Source: Kitasatospora fiedleri (GTDB taxonomy: Bacteria > Actinomycetota > Actinomycetes > Streptomycetales > Streptomycetaceae). Taken from it: DNA of 64,000 nucleotides. Positions within the stretch are counted from its first letter, which is position 1; every line of letters starts with the position of its first letter. The notes under the pieces are model-generated. The model searched no databases. It saw only the letters and a list, made by a program, of their open reading frames with translations, and was not told the DNA's origin. Where the stretch lies: NCBI RefSeq assembly GCF_948472415.1, contig NZ_OX419519.1:6477001-6541000 (forward strand). Direction: 5' to 3'. Position numbers and translations under genes: made by a program. Below are positions 8,522 to 15,596 of this stretch, one piece after another.

Positions 8522-9079
8522 TCACGGCCGGGGCGCGGCGGGGTGGTGGGGGCCGAGCAGGACGGCCGGGCCGTCGGTCTGCGGGTCGGCCCGGTGCCAG
8601 CCCTGGCGGAGGTAGAAGCCCAGCGGGCCGTCGGGCCGGGCGGTGGTGAGCAGCCAGCAGCGTCCGTCGACCGCGTCGGCGGTGACGGCGTCCAGCAGGG
8701 CGGTGCCGATGCCCCGTTCGGTGTGGCCCGGGCGGACGGCGAGTTCGTCGACCACCCGGGCGCCGCAGAGCCAGGCTTCCGTGCGTCGGGGGCCGAGCGC
8801 GGCTGCCACCCGGGGGTGGCAGCGGTCGGTGGGGAACGGGGCGGGGGTGGTCCAGGCGGTGGCGAAGCCCAGCAGCCTGCCGCCCGCGTCGGTGGCCGCC
8901 GCCGCGGTGAAGCTCGGCCGCAGCGCGTCCTGGGCCAGCCGCTCCAGGTAGGCGTCGGCGCGGTGGGCGGGCTCGTGCCAGGGCGGGCCGCCGAACGCGG
9001 CCGCGTACACCGAACGGACCTGGGCCGCGGCGGCGAGCAGCTCGCCGGATGGCAGCGGCCGGACCTGGTACGGCGTCAT
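8522..9079 (-). CDS. GNAT family N-acetyltransferase
   Basis: 185 residues from ATG at 9079. The acetyl-CoA site is visible as VVDELAVRPGHTERGIGTALLDAV (motif A, R/Q-x-x-G-x-G/A). WLLTTARPDGPLGFYLRQGWHRAD is motif B. An N-terminal segment (SVYAAAFGGPPWHEPAHRADAYLERL) resembles a subgroup of Streptomyces GNATs of unknown substrate. The start overlaps the stop of the TsaD-like fragment as ATGA. Context with TsaD recalls the rimI-tsaD pairing of many actinobacteria, but the protein does not look like a ribosomal-protein RimI. Confidence 0.8.
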   Translation of the reverse strand: MTPYQVRPLPSGELLAAAAQVRSVYAAAFGGPPWHEPAHRADAYLERLAQDALRPSFTAAAATDAGGRLLGFATAWTTPAPFPTDRCHPRVAAALGPRRTEAWLCGARVVDELAVRPGHTERGIGTALLDAVTADAVDGRCWLLTTARPDGPLGFYLRQGWHRADPQTDGPAVLLGPHHPAAPRP

Positions 9080-9285
9080 GCCGCTGTCCTGGCGAGGGGG
9101 GTGGGGGTGGCGTGCACCACCAGGTGCGCACGGGCGGAGGTCTCCGGGACCACGCCGCCGTAGCGGGCGTGCCCGCCCAGGTCGCCGGCCGACGCCTGCC
9201 CGAGCAGCACCCCGTCCCGCACCGGCCCCGAGCCCGTCTCGCCGCAGGACGGCTCGATCCCCAGCACCACCGGCGACTCCGCCAC
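9076..9285 (-). pseudogene. TsaD (Gcp/YgjD) N-terminal fragment, 69 aa
   Basis: From GTG at 9285 the frame reads VAESPVVLGIEPSCGETGSG, then PVRDGVLLGQASAGDLGGHARYGGVVPETSARAHLVV, and stops at 9076. This follows the first 60 residues of TsaD, the tRNA t6A transferase (VLGIETSCDETGVG... HARFGGVVPEIASRAHL). The ATP-binding ETSCDE motif is altered to EPSCGE, and the metal-binding HxxxH and the rest of the roughly 350-residue protein are missing. A working tsaD must be elsewhere. It shares an ATGA overlap with the GNAT gene. It may be a relic or a short leader for GNAT expression. Confidence 0.6.
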
Positions 9286-9317
9286 CAGCCCGCCCCCACT
9301 CCGCAAGAGGTCCGCAC

Positions 9318-9334
9318 TTGCACACAGTGTGCAA
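9318..9334. promoter_or_regulatory. Operator candidate TTGCA-N7-TGCAA (site 1)
   Basis: TTGCACACAGTGTGCAA has perfect 8-base arms around a central A. It lies 33 bp upstream of the minus-strand TsaD-fragment/GNAT start and shares outer half-sites with site 2. Binding by the adjacent zinc-finger regulator is inferred. Confidence 0.6.
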
Positions 9335-9392
9335 CAAGGGCGGGGCGGGTGTCGCCGCCCGCGCTCGCGACCCGGGCTGCCGTCGGGCACTC

Positions 9393-9426
9393 TTGCGATA
9401 AGTAGGCAGTTGCATACTCTTTGCAA
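9393..9426 (+). promoter_or_regulatory. Promoter of the zinc-finger regulator with operator site 2
   Basis: A possible -35 TTGCGA (9393-9398) and -10 TACTCT (9415-9420) are 16 bp apart. TTGCATACTCTTTGCAA at 9410-9426 has the same TTGCA-N7-TGCAA architecture as site 1 and covers the -10 box. A repressor bound there would block its own gene, which starts at 9439. Confidence 0.55.
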
Positions 9427-9438
9427 TAAGGTGGCGAT

Positions 9439-10302
9439 GTGGACCCTTCGGTGATCGCAGGCGGCCGGACCGGAGCGCGGGCCCCGGGCGGCCGGCCGGC
9501 CGGACCCCGCACCGACCACCCGGACTTCGGCACGCTCGTACGCGACGAGGGCGCCGACCTGGTGGTGTGTCACGTGTGCGGGCAGGGCTTCCGCGCCCTG
9601 GGCTCCCACCTGCGCAGCCACGGCCTGAGCGCCGACGAGTACCGCACCCGCTACGGCCTGCGCCGTCTCCGCTCGCTGAGTTCGCGGGCCCTGGCCCGAC
9701 GCCGGTCCGTGCGCCAGGCGGCGGACTTCCGCACCTCGGCCGAGCTGCGCGAGCGGCTCGCGACCGGCCACGCCATGTCCCGCTCCGGAGAACTCCGGCG
9801 GGCCGCGGCGAACAGGGCGGGCAAGCCGCAGCCGGAGGAACTGGTCCGCACCCGCGCGGCCCAGCTGGACGCCGGACGCCGCACCCAGTCCACCCGCAGG
9901 GCGCGACGACTGCGCGAAGCCCTCGACGAGTTGGGCTTCGACGACCTCGAAGACGCCCTGCGCACCCTCTACGTCCGCCGGGAGGGCGGCGTCGACGCGG
10001 TCGCCGCCCACCTGCGCGTGGGACGGGCCAGGGTGCGCGCCCTGCTGGAGGAGTACGGGATTCCCCTGCGCCCCACGGGGGTGAACTCCGCCGCCGGACG
10101 CCGCTCCCGGGTCGGGCTCAACGACGCGCACGCCGCCCGCCGGGTCGGCGCCCACGACATCAGGCAGTGGCTGGCCGAGCGCCGGGCGGCCGGCGCGACC
10201 CTGGGTGACCTCGCCGGGGAGACCGGGCGCAGCATCCCGTGGGTCGCGGCCCGGCTCGACGGGCGGCGGTCGGACGGTGCCGTCCGCTCCTACCGCCCGT
10301 AG
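9439..10302 (+). CDS. MucR/Ros-type zinc-finger transcriptional regulator
   Basis: 287 residues, GTG start. Residues 35-70 contain VVCHVCGQGFRALGSHLRSHGLSADEYRTRYGL, a Ros/MucR C2H2 finger (Cys-x2-Cys-x9-His-x3-His) in its usual setting with the LxxHLxxHGLtxxEYrxxYGL pattern. The middle is basic and helical. The C-terminal half has two further helix-turn-helix-like segments, GVDAVAAHLRVGRARVRALLEEYGI and GATLGDLAGETGRSIPWVAARLDG. Such proteins are usually DNA-binding repressors. Two TTGCA-N7-TGCAA sites flank the divergent promoter region, so autoregulation is likely. Targets unknown. Confidence 0.75.
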   Translation: MDPSVIAGGRTGARAPGGRPAGPRTDHPDFGTLVRDEGADLVVCHVCGQGFRALGSHLRSHGLSADEYRTRYGLRRLRSLSSRALARRRSVRQAADFRTSAELRERLATGHAMSRSGELRRAAANRAGKPQPEELVRTRAAQLDAGRRTQSTRRARRLREALDELGFDDLEDALRTLYVRREGGVDAVAAHLRVGRARVRALLEEYGIPLRPTGVNSAAGRRSRVGLNDAHAARRVGAHDIRQWLAERRAAGATLGDLAGETGRSIPWVAARLDGRRSDGAVRSYRP

Positions 10303-10436
10303 TCCCCCCGCCCCCCGCCCTCCCCGCCGCTCCCGTCCGAGGCGTCGGAGTTCCCGCCCGGGCCGCCGCGGACCGCTCGGGGCGCTTCTCGAAACAACGC
10401 CGACCGCGCGGCGGGACCTGTCAGAATGGGCCCGCC

Positions 10437-11096
10437 ATGGCAGCCGCCCCCCGCCTCCAGCAACCCCGTCCGGCCGCGCTCGACGTGCGGCTGGTGCGCG
10501 CCGCCGCGTTCGCCACGGCGGGCGCGGTGCTCGGTTCGGCCGGGCACGCCGCCGGGTGCGGCGGCCTCGCCTGGCGGCCGCTCGCGGCGGGCTGGCTGTT
10601 CGTGTTCTCGGCGTCGGTGGTGGTCGCCGCCCGGCGGCGCGGCCCGCTGGCCGCCACCCTGGCCGCCGCACTCGGGCAGGTGCTGTTCCACCTGCTGTTC
10701 CGACTCGCCGAGACCCCGCCCGCCCAAGCCGTCGGGTCGGTACCCGCCCGGGCGGCGGTCGCCCACGCCGGGCACGGCGCGGGAGGGTTCGCGCCGGCCT
10801 CCGGGATGCTCGCCGCGCACCTGGCGGCGGCCGTCGCCGTCGGCCTGCTGCTGCACCGGGTCGAGAGCGCGCTGGGCGGCCTGGTCGGCCTGGCCCGGCG
10901 GATGCGCGACACCGCCCGGCGGCGGGTCGCGCGGGTCGCCGTCCTGCTCCGGACCCTGCTGCGCGCGCCGTCCCGCCCGGCGGTCGCCGTCCCGCGCCCG
11001 GTGCGGCGGTCGGCCGGGCCGCTCGGGAGGCTGCTGATCGACGAGGTCGTGGTGCGGCGCGGGCCGCCCCGGGCGGGGACGGCGCGGCGGGCGTAG
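10437..11096 (+). CDS. Integral membrane protein upstream of YcnI
   Basis: 219 residues from ATG at 10437. Three to four hydrophobic helices are seen: AAFATAGAVLGSAGHAA, PLAAGWLFVFSASVVVAA, LAATLAAALGQVLFHLLFRLA and MLAAHLAAAVAVGLLLH. The tail (from about 145) is Arg-rich and cytoplasmic by charge. In streptomycetes a protein of this kind commonly precedes ycnI-type copper genes, so a role in copper delivery is plausible but rests on position. The next gene starts 168 bp downstream on the same strand. Confidence 0.7.
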   Translation: MAAAPRLQQPRPAALDVRLVRAAAFATAGAVLGSAGHAAGCGGLAWRPLAAGWLFVFSASVVVAARRRGPLAATLAAALGQVLFHLLFRLAETPPAQAVGSVPARAAVAHAGHGAGGFAPASGMLAAHLAAAVAVGLLLHRVESALGGLVGLARRMRDTARRRVARVAVLLRTLLRAPSRPAVAVPRPVRRSAGPLGRLLIDEVVVRRGPPRAGTARRA

Positions 11097-11264
11097 GAGC
11101 AGGGCTCCGCGCGCGCCACCGCGCCCCGCCGCCACCGGGTCGGCCGCCGCGTGCGCGCCGGGCCGCCCCGCGGGCTCCGCCTCCCCGGACCCGCCCGCCC
11201 GTCCGCCGCTCGCGGACCGGGGCGCGGCGGGCCGTTCTCCCACGCCCCAGGAGGGGACATCCCC

Positions 11265-11990
11265 ATGCGTTCTGTTTCCGCCCGCCGCCTCGCCGGCTCC
11301 GTCGTCCTCGCCGCCGCCGCCGTCGCGGCGGCCGCCGTCCCGGCCTTCGCGCACGTCACCGTCCAGCCCGGCACCGCCACCCAGGGCTCGTATACCGCCG
11401 TCGCGTTCCGCGTGCCGGACGAGAGCGACACCGCCTCCACCACCGCGCTGGAGGTCGACCTGCCCACCGACCACCCGGTGGCTTCGGTGTCCGTCCAGCC
11501 CGTGCCCGGCTGGACCGCCGCCGCCGAGAGGACCAAGCTGGCGACCCCGCTCAAGACCGACGACGGCGACGAGATCACCGAGGCCGTCACGAAGATCACC
11601 TGGACCGCCGACGCCACCGGCAAGATCGGGCCCGGCCAGTTCCAGGAGTTCAAGGTCTCGCTCGGCCCGCTGCCCACCGACACCGACAAGCTGGTCTTCA
11701 AGGCCCTGCAGACCTACGACGACGGCACCGTGGTGCGCTGGATCGAGGAGGGCAAGGAGGGTCAGCCCGAACCCCAGCACCCCGCCCCGGTGCTGACCCT
11801 CACCAAGGCCGGCGCCGGCACCAGCGCGGACGCCCACGGCATGGCCGCCCCCGCGGCGGCTCCCGCCGCGGCCCCGGCGCACGCCGGCTCCGACTCCACC
11901 GCCCGAATCCTGGGCGTGGTCGGCATCGTGGTCGGCGTCGCCGGTGCCGCCCTCGGCGCGCTCGGCCTGCGCCGCCGCCCGTCCGCCTGA
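11265..11990 (+). CDS. YcnI family copper-binding protein (DUF1775)
   Basis: 241 residues. Signal peptide ends AFA-HVTVQPG, leaving the His that ligates copper in YcnI at the mature N-terminus. The DUF1775 domain follows, with TYTAVAFRVPDE-like SYTAVAFRVPDESD, VQPVPGWTAA and WTADATGKIGPGQFQEF. Then come an Ala/Pro linker, one TM helix (ILGVVGIVVGVAGAALGALGL) and a basic end. It should sit on the outer face of the membrane and bind Cu(II). RBS AGGAGGGG precedes the ATG. A perfect hairpin terminator follows. Confidence 0.9.
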   Translation: MRSVSARRLAGSVVLAAAAVAAAAVPAFAHVTVQPGTATQGSYTAVAFRVPDESDTASTTALEVDLPTDHPVASVSVQPVPGWTAAAERTKLATPLKTDDGDEITEAVTKITWTADATGKIGPGQFQEFKVSLGPLPTDTDKLVFKALQTYDDGTVVRWIEEGKEGQPEPQHPAPVLTLTKAGAGTSADAHGMAAPAAAPAAAPAHAGSDSTARILGVVGIVVGVAGAALGALGLRRRPSA

Positions 11991-12026
11991 CGGCCCCGGG
12001 GCGGGTGCCGTCCCCGGACGCCGAAG

Positions 12027-12062
12027 CCCTGCCCGCCACCGTGGGAACGGTGGCGGGCAGGG
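12027..12062. terminator. Bidirectional hairpin terminator
   Basis: A perfect 16-bp stem (CCCTGCCCGCCACCGT and its complement) with a GGGA loop, between the convergent ycnI gene and the glycosidase remnant. There is no U-tract, as is common in high-GC actinobacteria. Confidence 0.9.
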
Positions 12063-12090
12063 CGGTGCCGCGGTCGGCCGGGAGGCCGGC

Positions 12091-13224
12091 CTACTGCGGC
12101 AGCGTCCACCGCTGGTTGGGGTTGGCGGTGCAGCCGGAGAGTTCGACGGCCGTCCCGGCGGTGGTGGCGCCGCCGCGGACGCTCATACACGTGCCGCGGG
12201 CGCGCAGGGTGCCGTCGCCGACGAGCTGCCAGGTCTGGGCGGCCGTCCGGTTGCAGGGCCACAGTTGCAGGCCGGTGCCGTCGGTGCTGCTGCTGCCGGT
12301 GACGTCGGCGCACTTGCCGGCGATGCCGGTGACCGCCCCGGTGGGGGCCGAGGCGGGCAGCGAGGCGGCGATCGCCGAGGCGATGGCGTACGCGTCGCCG
12401 GTCGGCGTCGTCGGGTAGGTGTTCGTCGACTTCGCCCAGGCGTCCTCGATGGCGAAGAAGTCCACCGGCGCCGGTGCGCTGCCGGTGACCAGCGCGGTGT
12501 CCGGGGACGCCAGGTAGGCCGACCACGCCTTGGCGTGGACGTCCGCCACCGGACCGGACCAGTCCCGGGTCGCGTAGTCGTGCAGGCCGTTGGCCTCGGA
12601 GACGTTCCGGCCGCCCCAGGTGGTCAGCAGCGACCGGGCGTCGTACTGGAGTTGGTCGCGTTCGGCCGGTGTGGCGCCGAAGGAGACGGCCTGCGCGATC
12701 CACGGGCCGACCATGAAGCGGGCGTCCGTCCCGGTGAGCCTGTCGAGGTCGGCCTCGTCCGTGTTCCACTCGGCCGCCAGGGCGCGGAACCCGGTCAGGT
12801 CGCCCGCGCGGTGGGCGTCGCCGATCAGCGGCAGCAGGTCCCGGCTGCGGTTGGCCAGCGCCTGGCGGGCCGTGTCCACCAGGTCGTACCGGTAGGCGTC
12901 GCCGGAGCGCAGCGCCGGGTCCACCTTCAGCAGGGCGTCGAGGGCCGCGCGGACGGTGCCGGGGTCGTAGCGCATCCAGTCGTAGCGCATCCAGGAGGGC
13001 GTTCCGGAGCCCGGCCGGCACGGTCAGCGACGGCCGGGCGGTGAACAGGTCGTCCTGCGGCGCGCCCTGGACGGTCCCGACGACCGGCATGCCGTACGGG
13101 CCCTGGCGCAGCAGGTTCCAGGCCGCGGCGGCCTGGGGGTCGGGGCGGTGGCGGCCAGTCCGACCGTGGTACTGGCCGGGGACATGAGCACGGCGCCGAT
13201 TTTTCGACGAAGGGTGGTTCTCAT
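12091..13224 (-). pseudogene. Alpha-N-acetylglucosaminidase (GH89)/ricin lectin relic without catalytic barrel
   Basis: Pieced from two frames. The N-terminus (MRTTLRRKIGAVLMSPASTTVGLAA) is a signal peptide. Next, in another frame, comes PQAAAAWNLLRQGPYGMP...DDLFTARPSLTVP. From 12990 the NAGLU C-terminal domain (YDPGTVRAALDALLKVDPAL, YDLVDTARQALANRSRDLL, WTGR-like TTWGGRNVSEANGLHDYATRDWSG) leads into a ricin-type beta-trefoil (CADVTGSSSTDGTGLQLWPCN, NQRWTLPQ). The GH89 TIM barrel with the catalytic Glu pair is absent, so about 400 residues were lost. A 15-bp exact duplication (12965-12994) marks the junction region. Non-functional as read. Confidence 0.75.
12965..12994. repeat. 15-bp exact tandem duplication
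   Basis: TCGTAGCGCATCCAG occurs twice in direct succession inside the GH89 relic, at the point where the reading frame changes. It encodes a repeated MRYDW-type segment. Confidence 0.85.
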
Positions 13225-13362
13225 GACACCTCCGTGACGGTTCGGATGGGGCGAGACGGGAGCGGACGCGACGCGACGGCTCCGGGCGGGGAGGCGCGAA
13301 AGCGAAGCGGCGGTGCCGGCGGCGGGCGGCCGGTGGGCGACCGCCCAGGCGACGACGGACCG

Positions 13363-13467
13363 TTAGAAGGCGTACGGGGCAATGCCGTTGGCGGCCACCG
13401 CGGCGGCGAGGGCGCCGAACGCGGTGGCGCAGGCCGTGACCGGGGCCGCCGCGCACCGGGCGCTCAC
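13363..13467 (-). CDS. Small hydrophobic peptide (34 aa) coupled to PAP2
   Basis: GTG start overlaps the PAP2 stop as GTGA. The peptide VSARCAAAPVTACATAFG continues ALAAAVAANGIAPYAF and ends at TAA. It is mostly hydrophobic with two Cys and could form one membrane helix. Nothing similar is recognised. The tight overlap in a row of overlapping genes (dedA-PAP2-this) is the only support, so it may be chance. Confidence 0.35.
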   Translation of the reverse strand: MSARCAAAPVTACATAFGALAAAVAANGIAPYAF

Positions 13468-14087
13468 GCGGTCAGCCACCGGCGCAGCCTGCCGTCGCGG
13501 GCCCGCTCCACCAGGGGCGCGCCGCGTCCGGCGAGCCGGGTGAGGCCGTAACCGGCGGCGGTGCCCAGGAGCGCGCCGAGCAGGACGTCGTGCGGGTAGT
13601 GGACGCCGGCCAGGACCCGTTCCGCGCCCATGGCGGCGGCCGACAGCAGGGCGAGCGCGCCGAGGCGGCGGTCCACCAGCCACAGGGCGGCCGCGCCCGC
13701 GAAGACGATGACGGTGTGGTTGCTGGGCAGCGACCAGTCCCCGGCGGCCGGGCAGGCTTCCAGGGTGCGCCCGGCGTCCAGGACCTGGCACGGGCGCGGC
13801 TCGCGCAGCACCGACTTCAGGACCAGGTCGGCGGCGAAGGCGGCGGCGACGGTGAGTGGTGCGGCCAGCGCGCGGGCCACCGCCGTGCTGTCGGCGCGGC
13901 GGGCGCGCCACCAGGCCAGCACCATCAGGGCGGCGAGCAGCAGCAGCCCGAGGGTGGAGTAGAGGGTGACGGTGTGCTGGAGCGGGACGGGCAGACGCTG
14001 GGCCCAGTGGTCGATCCGCAGGTACAGGCCGCCGTCGAGGGGACGGCCGTCGAGCGCGAGCGGCTGCGCGTGCGCGGGGGCGGTCAT
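13464..14087 (-). CDS. PAP2 superfamily phosphatase, integral membrane
   Basis: 207 residues. The three PAP2 signatures are seen: KSVLREPRPC (KxxxxxxRP), LPSNHTVIVFAGA (PSGH variant, with Asn in place of Gly) and GAERVLAGVHYPHDVLLGALLG (SRxxxxxHxxxD, with catalytic His). Five to six TM helices are evident. Likely acts on undecaprenyl pyrophosphate or another lipid phosphate at the outer face. The start overlaps the dedA stop as ATGA. The divergent two-component system may control this pair. Confidence 0.85.
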   Translation of the reverse strand: MTAPAHAQPLALDGRPLDGGLYLRIDHWAQRLPVPLQHTVTLYSTLGLLLLAALMVLAWWRARRADSTAVARALAAPLTVAAAFAADLVLKSVLREPRPCQVLDAGRTLEACPAAGDWSLPSNHTVIVFAGAAALWLVDRRLGALALLSAAAMGAERVLAGVHYPHDVLLGALLGTAAGYGLTRLAGRGAPLVERARDGRLRRWLTA

Positions 14088-14734
14088 CGGGACCCGGCCC
14101 GGCGGCGCGAGCGCAGCAGCTCCAGCGCGAGCGGCAGCAGCGAGACGACGATGACGAGGGCGACGATGGGCAGCAGGTAGCGGTCGACGTTGGGCACCGA
14201 GGAGCCCAGCGCGTAGCCGGCCAGGACCAGGCCGACGGTCCACACCAGGCCGCCGACGACCTGCCAGAGGGTGAAGGTGCGGGCGCTGACGCCGAGCGCG
14301 CCGGCCAGCGGGTTGAGGACGGTGCGCACGACGGGCACGAAGCGGGCCAGGACGACGGCCTTGGCGTGGCCGTAGCGGTCGAGGATCTCCTCGGCGCGCT
14401 CGGCGCCCTCGTGCAGGCGCCTGCCGCGCGAGCGGGCGAGCAGGGCGCGCCCGCCGCGCCGTCCGATCAGGTAGCCGGTCTGCGCCCCGGCCAGGGCGCC
14501 GACCACGGCCGCGGCGAGGACCTGGGCGAGGTTCAGGTGGGGGCCGCTGTGCGCCCCGGTAGTGCAGAGCAGGCCCGCGGTGAACAGCAGCGAGTCGCCG
14601 GGCAGGAAGAAGCCGACCAGCAGGCCGGTCTCCGCGAACATCACCACCGCGATGCCCAGCGCACCGAACGCGCCCAGCAGCGAGCCCGCGTCCAGCGGGT
14701 TGACGGCCAGTAGGGCCGACGAGGAGAGCAGCAC
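14084..14734 (-). CDS. DedA family membrane protein
   Basis: 216 residues, GTG start with AAAGG 8 bp upstream. Typical DedA features: ETGLLVGFFLPGDSLLFTAGLL near the N-terminus, then GALAGAQTGYLIGRRGGRALL, and ARFVPVVRTVLNPLAGALGVSARTFTLWQVVGGLVWTVGLVLAGYALG with the conserved Arg and Pro. DedA proteins move polyprenyl- or glycerophospholipids across the membrane. Pairing with a PAP2 phosphatase fits recycling of undecaprenyl phosphate, an inference. It is divergent from the response regulator at 14919 across 184 bp. Confidence 0.88.
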   Translation of the reverse strand: MLLSSSALLAVNPLDAGSLLGAFGALGIAVVMFAETGLLVGFFLPGDSLLFTAGLLCTTGAHSGPHLNLAQVLAAAVVGALAGAQTGYLIGRRGGRALLARSRGRRLHEGAERAEEILDRYGHAKAVVLARFVPVVRTVLNPLAGALGVSARTFTLWQVVGGLVWTVGLVLAGYALGSSVPNVDRYLLPIVALVIVVSLLPLALELLRSRRRAGSR

Positions 14735-14849
14735 AGGAGCGCCTTTCCGATCGGGGGCCGCGGGCAGGTGCCGACGCGCCTTCCGCGGGCGGGTGTTCCC
14801 CCGCGCGGCGTCGTGCCCGAGCGGCCGCGTCCAGCATGTCCGAGCGGCG

Positions 14850-14884
14850 CTGAAGGGTTCCTGAAGACCTGAAGGCGGCTTCAG
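14850..14884. promoter_or_regulatory. CTGAAG repeats: probable OmpR-type operator
   Basis: CTGAAG occurs at 14850, 14861 and 14869, with an inverted CTTCAG at 14879. The first two are 11 bp apart, the spacing typical of OmpR-family tandem sites. The last two form CTGAAG-GCGG-CTTCAG. Located between dedA and the response-regulator gene, so autoregulation and control of dedA-PAP2 are likely. Confidence 0.6.
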
Positions 14885-14918
14885 CTTCCACCCGGCGCGA
14901 CCTGCCACCCTGGTAGGT

Positions 14919-15596
14919 ATGCGCGTACTGGTGGTGGAGGACGAACGGCGGCTGGCCCTGGCGCTCAAGCACGGCCTGGAGGTCGAGGGCTTCGAGGTCG
15001 ACGTCGTGCACGACGGGCTGTCCGGTCTCGCCCGGGCCACCGACCACTCCTACGACGTGGTCGTCCTCGACATCATGCTGCCGGGCCTGAACGGCTACCG
15101 GGTGTGCGCGCGGCTGCGGGCCGCCGGCAGTGACGCCGGCATCCTGATGCTCACCGCGAAGGACGGCGAGTGGGACGAGGCCGAGGCGCTGGACACCGGG
15201 GCCGACGACTACCTGTCCAAGCCGTTCTCCTTCGTGGTGCTGGTCGCCCGGCTCAAGGCGCTGGCCCGCCGGATCGGCTCCCGCGCGCCGCAGCGCACCG
15301 TGTTGGGCGACCTGGTGGTCGACTCCGCCGCCCGCACCTGCACCCGCGCGGGCACCCCGGTCGCGCTCACGCCGCGCGAGTTCGCCCTGCTCGACCACCT
15401 CGCCCGCCGCGCGGGGGAGGCCGTCTCCAAGCGCGACCTGCTCGAAGAGGTCTGGGACGCCGCCGCCGACGGCGACCCCAACACCGTCGAGGTCCACATC
15501 AGCGCGCTGCGCCGCAAGATCGACACCCCGTTCGGCCGCGCCGCCGTCCAGACCGTGCGCGGCTCCGGCTACCGACTGGCGGCCGACGGTGGCTGA
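14919..15596 (+). CDS. OmpR/PhoB-family response regulator
   Basis: 225 residues. The receiver domain has the acidic pair (VVEDERRL), phospho-acceptor Asp in VVVLDIMLPGLNGY, Thr in LMLTAK and Lys in YLSKPF. The C-terminal winged helix (LTPREFALLDHLARRAGEAVSKRDLLEEVW, TVEVHISALRRKID, VQTVRGSGYRL) is complete. It overlaps the sensor kinase by 8 bp. The CTGAAG direct repeats just upstream are a natural autoregulatory site. Probable targets are itself, fetB and the divergent dedA-PAP2 genes. Confidence 0.93.
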   Translation: MRVLVVEDERRLALALKHGLEVEGFEVDVVHDGLSGLARATDHSYDVVVLDIMLPGLNGYRVCARLRAAGSDAGILMLTAKDGEWDEAEALDTGADDYLSKPFSFVVLVARLKALARRIGSRAPQRTVLGDLVVDSAARTCTRAGTPVALTPREFALLDHLARRAGEAVSKRDLLEEVWDAAADGDPNTVEVHISALRRKIDTPFGRAAVQTVRGSGYRLAADGG

